Source: Paenibacillus eucommiae
GTDB taxonomy: Bacteria > Bacillota > Bacilli > Paenibacillales > NBRC-103111
Direction of reading: 5' to 3'
Assembly (NCBI RefSeq): GCF_017874215.1
Contig: NZ_JAGGLB010000022.1
Location: forward strand, 124,001 to 188,000
Length of the DNA: 64,000 nucleotides
In this document: piece by piece, positions 1 through 7,964 of the stretch
Layout of the letters: each line of letters opens with the position of its first letter
How positions within the stretch are numbered: the stretch's first letter is position 1
The notes under the pieces: model-generated
The model's input: the letters and a program-made list of their open reading frames with translations, nothing else
Told to the model about the DNA's origin: nothing
Database searches by the model: none
Position numbers and translations under genes: made by a program

Positions 1-345
1 CGGCTGGAGCAAAAAAAGCGCAGCTTTCATTGGGCTCCCGTTCTTGCAGATCAGGCTGACAGCGTTGTATGGCTCGTGAACAGCGCGCCGATCATCCAAT
101 ACGACAAAGAAGCTGAAGTCCAGCTTACCTTCTATCGCGAGGCGGATACCAATACGCTTATCCGTCATATGTATATAGCGCCTAACGGCACAGAATATAT
201 TCGCTTGAGTGAGGACGAAGAGCTGCAGATTTTTTTCAGAGGACATATCGGCTGGTACACCGCCATTTCGGCAAACCCCTACCTGGCCACCTACTATTTG
301 AGTGAAAGCAGCTCGGGTGTTGTCGGGGGCGACCATGATTTTTAA
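1..345 (+). CDS. C-terminal part of an unrecognised protein (cut by window edge)
   Basis: Frame 1 is open from the first base of the window to a TAA stop at 343-345, so this is the 3' end of a gene that starts outside. About 114 residues are visible. They contain no signal peptide, membrane segment or motif that I recognise, and the chain ends in an acidic, histidine-containing tail (GGDHDF). An internal GTG at 76 could serve as a start but has no clear ribosome binding site, so continuation from upstream is the better reading. It is followed by a 41-bp tandem repeat and the DUF4910 gene on the same strand, next to a polysaccharide locus. A role in surface carbohydrate synthesis is only suggested by position. 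Confidence 0.6.
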   Translation, partial: RLEQKKRSFHWAPVLADQADSVVWLVNSAPIIQYDKEAEVQLTFYREADTNTLIRHMYIAPNGTEYIRLSEDEELQIFFRGHIGWYTAISANPYLATYYLSESSSGVVGGDHDF

Positions 346-350
346 CTTAT

Positions 351-463
351 GCTTATGATACCAGCTTTGCTGCGCAAAACTCAGAGATTATGCTTACGAA
401 GCCAGCTTTGCTGCGCAAAACTCAGAGATGACGCTTACGATGCCAGTTTTGCTGCGCAAAACT
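351..463 (+). repeat. 41-bp tandem repeat, three units, each with a small hairpin
   Basis: Units start at 351, 392 and 433 with a period of 41 bp and few differences. Each contains the core TTTGCTGCGCAAAA, which folds as a short stem with a TGC loop. The last unit forms a perfect 8-bp stem, AGTTTTGC/GCAAAACT (445-463), ending two bases before the AAGGAGG ribosome binding site (466-472) of the DUF4910 gene. It fills the gap between the two rightward genes. A role in mRNA processing or translation of the next gene is possible but unproven. Confidence 0.8.
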
Positions 464-482
464 TTAAGGAGGGCTCTAATCC

Positions 483-1802
483 ATGTACATGAATTTATTT
501 GATAAACTCTTCCCCATCCACAGAAGCATTACCGGTGACGGGGTTAGGAAAACATTGTCTATTTTAGATGAGCTGGTTCCGATCAAGCAGTATGAATATC
601 CGACAGGAATGGAGTGCTTCGACTGGACGATACCTAAAGAGTGGAATATCAAGGAAGCTTACATTAAGGACAGCAGAGGGAAAACAATATTAGATATTAA
701 GGACCATAATCTCCACCTTGTAGGCTACAGCGTTCCGGTGTGGGGCACCTTTTCGAAACAGCAATTAATGAGGCATCTGCACACGCTTCCGGATATGCCG
801 CTTGCGATCCCCTACGTGACTTCCTACTATAAAGAAAACTGGGGCTTTTGCGTGCAGCATGACAGGCTTGGTGAATTCACCGATGATGAGTATGAGGTCG
901 TTATCGATACTTCCATGGAGCCAGGCAGCCTGACCATTGGAGAAGGCTTTATTCAGGGAGAGACGGATCAGGAGATCTTATTTTCCACCTATGTGTGCCA
1001 TCCTTCTATGGCAGTTAATGAGCTGTCCGGCCCTATTGTGCAAACCTTCATTTATCAATACTTACTGGAGCAAGAAAATTTGAAATACAGCTACAGGTTC
1101 TTATATGTTCCTGAAACGATAGGCTCTATCGCTTACCTCAGCCAGCACGGGGAAAAACTCAAAGAAAATGTAGCAGCAGGCTATGTGGTCACATGTGTAG
1201 GTCACGGAGAGTCATTCACCTATAAAAAAAGCAAAAGAGGCGACACCCTCGCCGATAAGGCAGCGCTGCACGTACTTCATAAAACGGCTGCAAGCTCCAA
1301 AATACTGGAGTGGTCACCCTTCGGCAGCGATGAGCGGCAGTACTGCAGTCAAGCATTCAACCTCCCGGTCGGCAGCTTAATGAAAACCATGTATGGTGAT
1401 TACCCTGAATATCACACCTCGCTGGATAACCGTGAGCTGATTTCGGAAAAAGCAATGAAGGAAGCCGTTGACACCTACATTAGCATTATTCAAACGATTG
1501 AAGCCAACGAAACCTACAAGAGCACACACATTCATTGCGAACCTAAGCTGGATAAAAGAGGGCTGTATCCATCCGTAGGCGGCACTCGCGGAGCTAAGGA
1601 AAAAGACGAAGTGTCGATGATCACTAACCTGCTCGCTTTCAGCGACGGGAACCACGATTTAATCGATATTGCCAATAAAATCAACAAGCTGGCACCCGAG
1701 CTGAACGAAACAGCTTTACTGCTGACAGAGAAAGACTTGCTAAGAAAGTGCGATCCCCTCCCCGTGGAAGCCATGAAAGCGATCGTCGGTCAAATCGGAT
1801 GA
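483..1802 (+). CDS. DUF4910 / M28-like aminopeptidase-domain protein
   Basis: This 439-residue soluble protein matches the DUF4910 (DUF2172-containing) family, a zinc-peptidase-like fold often encoded in surface polysaccharide and modified-sugar loci. The family opening LFDKLFPIHRSITGDGVR is at residues 5-22. Candidate metal or catalytic residues are His173 (CHPS), Asn179-Glu180 (NELSG), Glu211 (PETIGS), Asp283 (GSDERQY) and His311 (YHTS). The C-terminal part resembles a winged-helix tail. ATG 483 has AAGGAGG at 466-472, 10 nt upstream. The gene converges on the GDP-fucose operon and is followed within a few bases by a composite repeat. The biochemical substrate is not established, so hydrolysis or amide chemistry on an activated sugar is inference from the fold and neighbourhood. 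Confidence 0.85.
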   Translation: MYMNLFDKLFPIHRSITGDGVRKTLSILDELVPIKQYEYPTGMECFDWTIPKEWNIKEAYIKDSRGKTILDIKDHNLHLVGYSVPVWGTFSKQQLMRHLHTLPDMPLAIPYVTSYYKENWGFCVQHDRLGEFTDDEYEVVIDTSMEPGSLTIGEGFIQGETDQEILFSTYVCHPSMAVNELSGPIVQTFIYQYLLEQENLKYSYRFLYVPETIGSIAYLSQHGEKLKENVAAGYVVTCVGHGESFTYKKSKRGDTLADKAALHVLHKTAASSKILEWSPFGSDERQYCSQAFNLPVGSLMKTMYGDYPEYHTSLDNRELISEKAMKEAVDTYISIIQTIEANETYKSTHIHCEPKLDKRGLYPSVGGTRGAKEKDEVSMITNLLAFSDGNHDLIDIANKINKLAPELNETALLLTEKDLLRKCDPLPVEAMKAIVGQIG

Positions 1803-1805
1803 GCA

Positions 1806-2310
1806 AAATCCCTTGCGGTGTCCTTTGAGGAGCATGTTCGGGGCTTAGGAGCGTTGCGGGAGGGAAGGACTGTAGGCTCCAGCCGCTGTTAAAGATTTGT
1901 TCCCTTGAATGAAATAGATATAGATGGTGGAACAAATCTTTAAATGCGGACGCTATCGCTCTTCCACCCACAGCCCTCCCCTCCCTCAGCTACATTCGCA
2001 CGAACACCAAGTTCAAACGGACAGCCAGCAAGGGCTTTTCTCCTGGCTGGAGGAGACTTTCTAGCCGGCAAAGCGCTGGGAATGAAAAAGCTTCCCCGCC
2101 AGCGCGCGCAACCGAGAGGAACTGCTGCTTTAACGATGTTTTTCATCGTTAAATGCGCGGGGTCGTCTCCACAACCTACTTTAACAATGAAAAACATCGT
2201 TAAAATCCCATATATCCACCCAAAGAGGCCATCCGGCCTCTTTTAACGATGAAAAACATCGTTAAATCTCGATAATGCTTCCCGAACGATGAAAAACCTA
2301 TTTCGGACTC
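1806..2310 (+). repeat. Composite hairpin-rich repeat, copy A
   Basis: The element begins just after the DUF4910 stop codon with the head CTTGCGGTGTCCTTTGAGG. An imperfect long stem follows. Its apical part is a perfect 15-bp inverted repeat, TTAAAGATTTGTTCC (1889-1903) with GGAACAAATCTTTAA (1929-1943). Next come the conserved centre (GCACGAACACCAAGTTCAAA, about 1998-2017) and an array of hairpins of the form TTTAACGATG-loop-CATCGTTAAA at 2129-2153 (T loop), 2180-2204 and 2242-2266 (A loops), with a decayed fourth near 2284. Start-to-start spacing is 51 and 62 bp. No credible ORF covers it. Related copies lie at 21084, 37153 and 61543. Confidence 0.85.
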
Positions 2311-2408
2311 TCGGGATAGGCATTCAGTTTGAGCGGGTGAGTTAATCGTCCAGATCACCAAGGCCAAACAGACGGCCCGGCCAGCAAGGTTCCCTCCCTG
2401 CGTAAGCT

Positions 2409-2458
2409 CATTAAAGAAGGCATCCGCGAGCTGTAGCTGGCGGGTGCCTTCTTTAATG
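2409..2458. terminator. Strong hairpin between convergent genes
   Basis: CATTAAAGAAGGCA (2409-2422) pairs perfectly with TGCCTTCTTTAATG (2445-2458), and an inner CCGC/GCGG pair lengthens the stem. It lies between the convergent DUF4910 and manC genes. There is no long T run on either side, so it may be a bidirectional terminator or an mRNA 3'-end stabiliser. Confidence 0.55.
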
Positions 2459-2519
2459 AACATTTAAGCCAATATTGAGCTTTGTTACGTAGGTTGTTAT
2501 GCAGATTAACTTGCCCCCC

Positions 2520-3956
2520 CTATAACCGCCCCATGCGGCAGCGCTCCTCAATTTCCGTCCAGCTCGTGAACAATCGGATAATATCCTCCAGCTCCAATTT
2601 CTCGCCAAGCTGAACTTCGATAAATTCGATATCACTCAGTGCGCGAATGCTATGTAAGGTTCCAGCGGGAATTTGCAGCACATCCCCAGGATTGACGAAA
2701 AGAAATTCATTGTTAAAGACGAATTCCCCGCTCCCGGTAATGATCGTCCAGCATTCGCTGCGATTCAGATGCAGATGATAACTCAGACTTTGCCCGGCTT
2801 TTATCTGCACAAGCTTGGTAATGGCTTCCTGCCCATTCTCCGATCGCTTATAATCCATCACCCGGTAGCTGCCCCATCGGCGCTCTTCATACATCGGACG
2901 TTGCTCAATGCTTGTGAGCATTTCCTTCAGCCTGGAGCTGCTCGCTTTGTCCGTGACAAGAATCCCGTCCGGGCTTGCTGCAACTACAATATCGGATACG
3001 CCAATTACAGTTACCAGCATATCGAGCTCATTAACGACGTGTGTATTTGCCGACTCTTCACAAATCAGACCTCTTCCGACCAGGTTCACACTCATCTCTT
3101 CAGTCAGTGTATTCCATGTGCCCAGATCCTTCCAACAGCCCTCGTAAGGCAGCACGGCAATGTGATTCGCCTTCTCCAAGACCTCATAGTCAAAGCTGAT
3201 CTGAGGCAGCTTGTCATACTGTCTGAGCATTTCCTCGAATTGGATCGGGTAGCCCTTTTCAATCAGCAAATTAATCAAATAATTAAGCTTAAAGGCAAAT
3301 ACGCCACAGTTCCAAAATGCACCTTCAGCAATCAGGCTTTTGGCCTCTTCCTCGCAGGGCTTCTCCTTGAAATGACTCACCCTGCTGTAGCTATTGTTGT
3401 TGCTGTTGCTGCTGTTGCTCCCGTTGCTGCAGCCACCGTCCTGACAATTCTCCTCCTCAAGTCTGTTGCAATCCGGTACGATATAGCCATATTTTTCTGA
3501 AGGATACGTTGGCTTTACGCCGATTAACGCAATATCTGCCCGAGATTCATGAACAATAGTTTCCAAATCCTTCAGCTTTTCAAAAAAATCGCTTTCTACA
3601 TAAGGGTCTACTGGCAGTACAGCAACTACTTCATTCAAGCTTGTTCCAACAATGGAGTATAAGTAAGTGGCAATCAACGCAATAGCGGGAAACGTATCCC
3701 TCCGCTGCGGCTCGACGACAATTCTCCCTTTGTCCCCCAGCTGGTTTGTAAGGATGTCCACCTGGCCTTTCCCTGTGGCAATCAGCGCATGCTGCACCAA
3801 GCCGGCTGATTCCAGCTGACGCCATACACGCTGCACCATCGACTCCATTTCCCCTTGTTCATTCATCAGCATCTTTAGAAACTGCTTCGACCGCGCCTCA
3901 TTAGATAATGGCCATAAACGCTTTCCCGAACCGCCAGATAACAGAGCAACCTTCAT
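2520..3956 (-). CDS. manC: Mannose-1-phosphate guanylyltransferase (ManC type)
   Basis: The protein makes GDP-mannose from mannose-1-phosphate and GTP, the precursor that Gmd and Fcl convert to GDP-L-fucose. The nucleotidyltransferase signature GGSGKRLWPLS is at residues 8-18 and the FKEKP motif at 196-200. The C-terminal third is a cupin of the type II phosphomannose isomerase kind (SYHLHLNRSECW, then PGDVLQIPAGTLHSI), so it may be bifunctional. An odd Ser/Asn/Gly-rich insert occupies residues 170-190, encoded by a GTTGCT-like simple repeat (3387-3449). The ATG overlaps the stop of the acetyltransferase gene by 4 bp, showing translational coupling. It is the last gene of the polysaccharide operon. 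Confidence 0.93.
   Translation of the reverse strand: MKVALLSGGSGKRLWPLSNEARSKQFLKMLMNEQGEMESMVQRVWRQLESAGLVQHALIATGKGQVDILTNQLGDKGRIVVEPQRRDTFPAIALIATYLYSIVGTSLNEVVAVLPVDPYVESDFFEKLKDLETIVHESRADIALIGVKPTYPSEKYGYIVPDCNRLEEENCQDGGCSNGSNSSNSNNNSYSRVSHFKEKPCEEEAKSLIAEGAFWNCGVFAFKLNYLINLLIEKGYPIQFEEMLRQYDKLPQISFDYEVLEKANHIAVLPYEGCWKDLGTWNTLTEEMSVNLVGRGLICEESANTHVVNELDMLVTVIGVSDIVVAASPDGILVTDKASSSRLKEMLTSIEQRPMYEERRWGSYRVMDYKRSENGQEAITKLVQIKAGQSLSYHLHLNRSECWTIITGSGEFVFNNEFLFVNPGDVLQIPAGTLHSIRALSDIEFIEVQLGEKLELEDIIRLFTSWTEIEERCRMGRL
3387..3449 (-). repeat. Trinucleotide-like simple repeat inside manC
   Basis: A run of related triplets on the coding strand gives a 20-residue Ser/Asn/Gly/Cys-rich insert between the PDCNRLEEE and FKEKP segments of ManC. 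Family members usually have a short loop here. Such a tract can change length by slippage. Whether it varies between strains cannot be seen from one sequence. Confidence 0.75.
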
Positions 3957-4651
3957 AATTCCCTTCCCTTCTCTACAACCGGTATTTGAAAAAGACGCTG
4001 CTTGAAATACTTGGCGGGAGCTCCAGCGTGAATTTCACCACCAGGAATATCCTTTACAATCGTGCTCCTGGCAGCAGCTACAGCCATTTCTCCTATCGTT
4101 ACCCCTGGATATACAAATACATCACTCGCCACCCAGGCGCCATCCATGATGCGAATAGGCTTGGTTATTAATCCGAATTGAATATCTGTGAGATCATGGC
4201 TGCCCGTACATAGATAGCTTTTCTGAGAAATCACGCAGTGCTTCCCTACTGAGATCTTATCCAGACTGTAGAATTCCACCCCATCGCCTACCCAGGAAAA
4301 ATCATCGATCGAAACCTTCCATGGGTAGGTAAAAGTCGCCGATGGACGAATTCTCACTCCACTGCCAATTTGGGCGCCAAACAAGCGCAGCAATGCTCTT
4401 CTCCAACCATTCATAGTGTGGAGTGAAAAGCGAAATAACGTCCCTTGCACGAACCACCATAAAAGAACAACAAAGCCGTTCCTTCCCCTTGAATACCCTT
4501 CCTGGGTGTAGAGGTCCAGTCTAACTCTGTTACTTTGAGGAGCATTATGCCTGTCCAGATTCACTTGCATAGCGTCATCCACATTCGTAAACATCCCCGT
4601 GTTCATATCCATGCCTTCATCCACTTCTGCTTCTGTAATCATACCGTTCAT
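3953..4651 (-). CDS. WcaF-like sugar O-acetyltransferase
   Basis: This 232-residue left-handed beta-helix (hexapeptide) acetyltransferase resembles WcaF of the colanic acid pathway. The family segment LDLYTQEGYSRGRN and a hydrophobic stretch (FVVLLWWFVQGTLF) precede LLRLFGAQIGSGVRIRP, where the hexapeptide coils begin. The typical closing segment GAPAKYFKQR is present. It would transfer acetyl from acetyl-CoA to a sugar of the repeat unit at the cytoplasmic membrane. The acidic first 40 residues are not part of the fold, and the start could lie at the ATG nine bases downstream, which is better spaced from GGAG. It overlaps its upstream neighbour and manC by 4 bp each. Confidence 0.85.
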   Translation of the reverse strand: MNGMITEAEVDEGMDMNTGMFTNVDDAMQVNLDRHNAPQSNRVRLDLYTQEGYSRGRNGFVVLLWWFVQGTLFRFSLHTMNGWRRALLRLFGAQIGSGVRIRPSATFTYPWKVSIDDFSWVGDGVEFYSLDKISVGKHCVISQKSYLCTGSHDLTDIQFGLITKPIRIMDGAWVASDVFVYPGVTIGEMAVAAARSTIVKDIPGGEIHAGAPAKYFKQRLFQIPVVEKGREL

Positions 4652-5943
4652 CGCTCCAAAAGCCTTTCTTCATGCATAGTTTGCCCGGCATCAAACATGC
4701 CGGAAAACGAAACCTCGAAATCCTTCATAATAGATTCCATGCTCAATTCCCGGACAGCATATTCGCGGGCTTGCCGGCCAAGCTTGCTGCATGTACTTTT
4801 GGAATAGCACATCCTCAGCAAGCACTCCGCCAGTCCTTCTGCATCACCAGGAGGTACAAGCCATCCGGCTTCTGCTTCCATAATGGCATTGTATACGGCC
4901 GTATCCTCCTCAGCCGTAGCAATAACCGGACGTCCGCTTGCCAGCATCCCGGTTAGCTTGGATGGCATAACCAGATCGGATATGCTCTGCTTCTGGATCA
5001 GGGTATGTACATCAGCCGTATTCAACAGCTCATTTAATTTGTCCAGAGGCTGTAGAGGAAGGAATCTGATATTGGTCAGCTTCCTCTTTGCTGCGAGCTG
5101 GATCAGAGTCTCCTTAACCTGACCGTCTCCGCATAACAGAAACTGAATACGCTTGTAAGGCTGGAGCTTCTCCGCTGCATCCAGCAAAATCTCCAGCCCC
5201 TGCTTGGCTCCCATATTGCCTGAATAGAGCACTATAAAGTCGTTCTGATCCAAACCCAGCTCCCGCCGAAAGCTTGTCTGCTCCGGCAAAGGATAAATAG
5301 CCGTTGTGTCCACCCAATTGGGAAAATAAACAAGGTTCTTATCCGGCACTCTCTTGCTTTGCAAGCGGCTCAGCATCGGCTGAGAAATCGTAGATACCCT
5401 ATTGAATCCCTGCATTAATTTTGATTCCATACCTGTGATGACTGCCTTCAGGAACTTTTTCTTCGGCAACAGCCCCAGATCAAATGCAGCGTCTACTTCA
5501 AAGTCCTGCACATGAAGCCATGCTTTGATCCTGAATATTTTGGCTAGGATAAGAGCCGCCGGAGAGATAGCAAGCGGCGGTTCAACAACCAGCATCAGCT
5601 GGGGCCTCCACAGCATCTGCACCAGCATAACCGGCAGGCTGGAAACAGCAAAGGAGGCAAGGTGCATAATCCGCTTCAGCCCCGACGCCTGCCTGGGAAC
5701 CCAGACCGGACACCGCCATACTTCGGCTCCGTCGATCTGTTCTTTGCGATACTTACCAGCCGAGTAACCGCTTTGCACTTTCCATTGCGGATAATAAGGC
5801 GGCACCGTAACTACTCGCACTTCGTATCCCTGACTGGTCAGCCAGCGGACCATTTCCCCGTTGTATTTGCCTATTCCCGTAAGCTCCGGAGTGAAATTAA
5901 TGCTATATAGCAATATCTTCTGGGTTTTCCGTGACACGTTCAT
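4648..5943 (-). CDS. WcaI-like glycosyltransferase family 4
   Basis: A GT-B fold glycosyltransferase very like WcaI, the putative fucosyltransferase of colanic acid synthesis. The N terminus reads KILLYSINFTPELTGIGKY and continues with the family segment VVTVPPYYPQWKV. The C-terminal domain holds the nucleotide-binding region VMPSKLTGMLASGRPVIA. ATG 5943 is preferred over an in-frame ATG at 6012 because it has GGGAAG about 8 nt upstream and does not overlap gmd. It is the only transferase besides the priming enzyme in this operon, so further transferases, the polymerase and the flippase must lie elsewhere. It overlaps the acetyltransferase gene by 4 bp. Confidence 0.88.
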   Translation of the reverse strand: MNVSRKTQKILLYSINFTPELTGIGKYNGEMVRWLTSQGYEVRVVTVPPYYPQWKVQSGYSAGKYRKEQIDGAEVWRCPVWVPRQASGLKRIMHLASFAVSSLPVMLVQMLWRPQLMLVVEPPLAISPAALILAKIFRIKAWLHVQDFEVDAAFDLGLLPKKKFLKAVITGMESKLMQGFNRVSTISQPMLSRLQSKRVPDKNLVYFPNWVDTTAIYPLPEQTSFRRELGLDQNDFIVLYSGNMGAKQGLEILLDAAEKLQPYKRIQFLLCGDGQVKETLIQLAAKRKLTNIRFLPLQPLDKLNELLNTADVHTLIQKQSISDLVMPSKLTGMLASGRPVIATAEEDTAVYNAIMEAEAGWLVPPGDAEGLAECLLRMCYSKSTCSKLGRQAREYAVRELSMESIMKDFEVSFSGMFDAGQTMHEERLLER

Positions 5944-5975
5944 TCCCCGTTCTTCCCTGTGGATTTCCGCATGGC

Positions 5976-6965
5976 TTAAACTACAGGAATCAATCTGCTC
6001 TTCATTGCCCATTCCACCCGCTGCAGATCAGCTTCCACCATGATCCGGATCATCTCCTGGAAGCTCACTTCCTGCCTCCAGCCCAGCTTTTCCTGCGCCT
6101 TACTGCAATCGCCTAGCAGTAGATCTACCTCCGCAGGACGAATAAATTTGGGATCAATCACCACATGATCCTCATAATTCAAGTCGACATGTGAGAAAGC
6201 CGTCTCCAGTAGTTCCCTTACCGTATGCAGCTCTCCGGTAGCAATCACGTAATCGTCTGCCGTGTCCTGCTGCAGCATAAGCCACATCGCCTTGACGAAG
6301 TCTCCGGCAAAGCCCCAATCCCGCTTGGCGTCCAGATTGCCCATTCTCAGTTCCTTCTGCAAGCCCAGCTTGATTCTGGCCACACCATCCGTTACCTTAC
6401 GGCTGACAAACTCAATGCCTCTCCGCGGTGATTCATGATTGAACAAAATGCCTGAGCTGGCGAATAAATCGAAGCTTTCGCGATAGTTCACCGTTATCCA
6501 ATGACCATATACCTTGGAAACACCATAGGGGCTTCGCGGATAAAAAGGGGTGCTTTCTTTTTGCGGCGTTTCCACCACCTTGCCGAACATTTCACTGCTG
6601 GATGCTTGATAGAACTTCGCCTGCGGTCTTGCAATGCGCACAGCCTCCAATATATGGGTCACGCCGAGAGCTGTTATTTGCCCTGTAAGCAAGGGCTGCG
6701 GCCAGGAAGCCTCCACGAAGGACTGGGCCCCCAGATTATAAACCTCATCCGCCTTTGAGACCTGAATCGCCTCTATTAAAGAAGACAAATCCGTTAAATC
6801 ACCAGATATCCATTCAATTTCATGCTTGAAGGCCTCTACATTTTCATAATTTGGCGTGCTTGTTCGGCGTCTCAGCCCGTAGACTTTGTAGCCTTTTTGC
6901 AGCAATAGCTCAGCTAAATACGATCCATCCTGCCCTGTCACGCCTGTAATCAGTGCTTTTTTCAT
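5976..6965 (-). CDS. gmd: GDP-mannose 4,6-dehydratase
   Basis: An extended short-chain dehydrogenase of 329 residues that converts GDP-D-mannose to GDP-4-keto-6-deoxymannose. The NADP-binding motif TGVTGQDGS is at residues 7-15. The catalytic Tyr147-x3-Lys151 lies in SPYGVSK, and the active-site Ser/Glu pair in ASSSEMFG (121-128). GRGIEFVSRKVTDGVARIKLG-type features of the family are visible in the second half. The start has AGGAGG 5 nt upstream. It lies 14 bp after fcl and feeds it. The length is at the short end for bacterial Gmd. Confidence 0.95.
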   Translation of the reverse strand: MKKALITGVTGQDGSYLAELLLQKGYKVYGLRRRTSTPNYENVEAFKHEIEWISGDLTDLSSLIEAIQVSKADEVYNLGAQSFVEASWPQPLLTGQITALGVTHILEAVRIARPQAKFYQASSSEMFGKVVETPQKESTPFYPRSPYGVSKVYGHWITVNYRESFDLFASSGILFNHESPRRGIEFVSRKVTDGVARIKLGLQKELRMGNLDAKRDWGFAGDFVKAMWLMLQQDTADDYVIATGELHTVRELLETAFSHVDLNYEDHVVIDPKFIRPAEVDLLLGDCSKAQEKLGWRQEVSFQEMIRIMVEADLQRVEWAMKSRLIPVV

Positions 6966-6979
6966 AATGGCCTCCTATT

Positions 6980-7942
6980 CTAAATCCCCAGCAGTATATT
7001 TTTGACTGGCGCCTGATTGTGTAGAAACCATGTATAGGTTTGCTGTAAACCTTCATCTAACGAGGTAACCGCTTTCCACCCAAGCCCGTTAATTTTACTG
7101 ACATCAACCAGCTTTCTTGGGGTTCCGTCCGGCTTACTTGCATCATAACGAATAGCTCCTTCGTACCCTACAACCTGTCTGATCCTATCAGCCAGTTCAT
7201 GAATGGCAATATCTTCACCTAAGCCGATGTTAATAATCTCACTGCTTTCATAGTGCTCCATCAGGAACAGACAGGCATTGGCCAGATCATCGACATAGAG
7301 AAATTCTCTTCTCGGCTCTCCACTTCCCCAAATCTCCACAAAAGGCAAGCCCTGCTCTTTCGCTTCATGAAACTTTCGCAGCAGCGCAGGAAGCACATGT
7401 GAATGCTGTAAATCATAGTTGTCATTTCGGCCATATAAATTCGTAGGCATAACGGAAATGAAGCGGGTTCCATATTGGCGGTTGTAGGCTTGGCAAAGCT
7501 TAATACCGGCAATTTTGGCTACAGCATAAGGTTCGTTCGTAGGCTCCAGCTCGCCAGTCAGCAAATACTCTTCCTTCAGCGGTTGTGGTGCCAGCTTGGG
7601 GTAAATGCAGGTGCTGCCCAGAAACAACAGCTTCTTCACTCCAGTTTGATACGCCGCGTCGATGACATTATTTTGAATACAAAGATTATCTCGCAAAAAT
7701 TCAACGGGATGCTCCCGGTTGGCCATAATACCGCCCACCTTGGCAGCAGCCAAAAATACATATTCAATCCGCTGCTCCGCAAAAAAATCATTCACTTGCT
7801 CATCGTCTCTCAAATCCAGCTCACCTGATGTTCTGACTACAAGATTATCGAAGCCTTCTTCCTGCAGCTTGCGATAAATAGCAGATCCTACAAGTCCACG
7901 ATGGCCTGCCACATAAATTTTGCTTAATTTGTTCATGTCCAT
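6980..7942 (-). CDS. fcl: GDP-L-fucose synthase
   Basis: A bifunctional epimerase/reductase that completes GDP-L-fucose synthesis from the Gmd product with NADPH. The Rossmann motif VAGHRGLVGSA is near the N terminus, and the catalytic Tyr and Lys are in EPYAVAKIAG (Tyr139 and Lys143 from this start). The ATG at 7942 is chosen over an in-frame ATG at 7984 because it follows an AGAGGCGG site and avoids a 20-bp overlap with the sugar transferase gene. The gene order fcl-gmd-wcaI-wcaF-manC is a rearranged form of the colanic acid cluster. Confidence 0.94.
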   Translation of the reverse strand: MDMNKLSKIYVAGHRGLVGSAIYRKLQEEGFDNLVVRTSGELDLRDDEQVNDFFAEQRIEYVFLAAAKVGGIMANREHPVEFLRDNLCIQNNVIDAAYQTGVKKLLFLGSTCIYPKLAPQPLKEEYLLTGELEPTNEPYAVAKIAGIKLCQAYNRQYGTRFISVMPTNLYGRNDNYDLQHSHVLPALLRKFHEAKEQGLPFVEIWGSGEPRREFLYVDDLANACLFLMEHYESSEIINIGLGEDIAIHELADRIRQVVGYEGAIRYDASKPDGTPRKLVDVSKINGLGWKAVTSLDEGLQQTYTWFLHNQAPVKNILLGI

Positions 7943-7964
7943 ATCATTCGCCCGCCTCTCTTTG

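Noticed and set aside
1806..2310. CRISPR array made of the TTTAACGATG repeats
   Set aside because: The repeats are self-complementary hairpins with conserved, not unique, text between them, and no cas genes are nearby.
2673..3500. Long open frame opposite manC
   Set aside because: It is antisense to a complete, well-conserved manC gene and shows no family resemblance.
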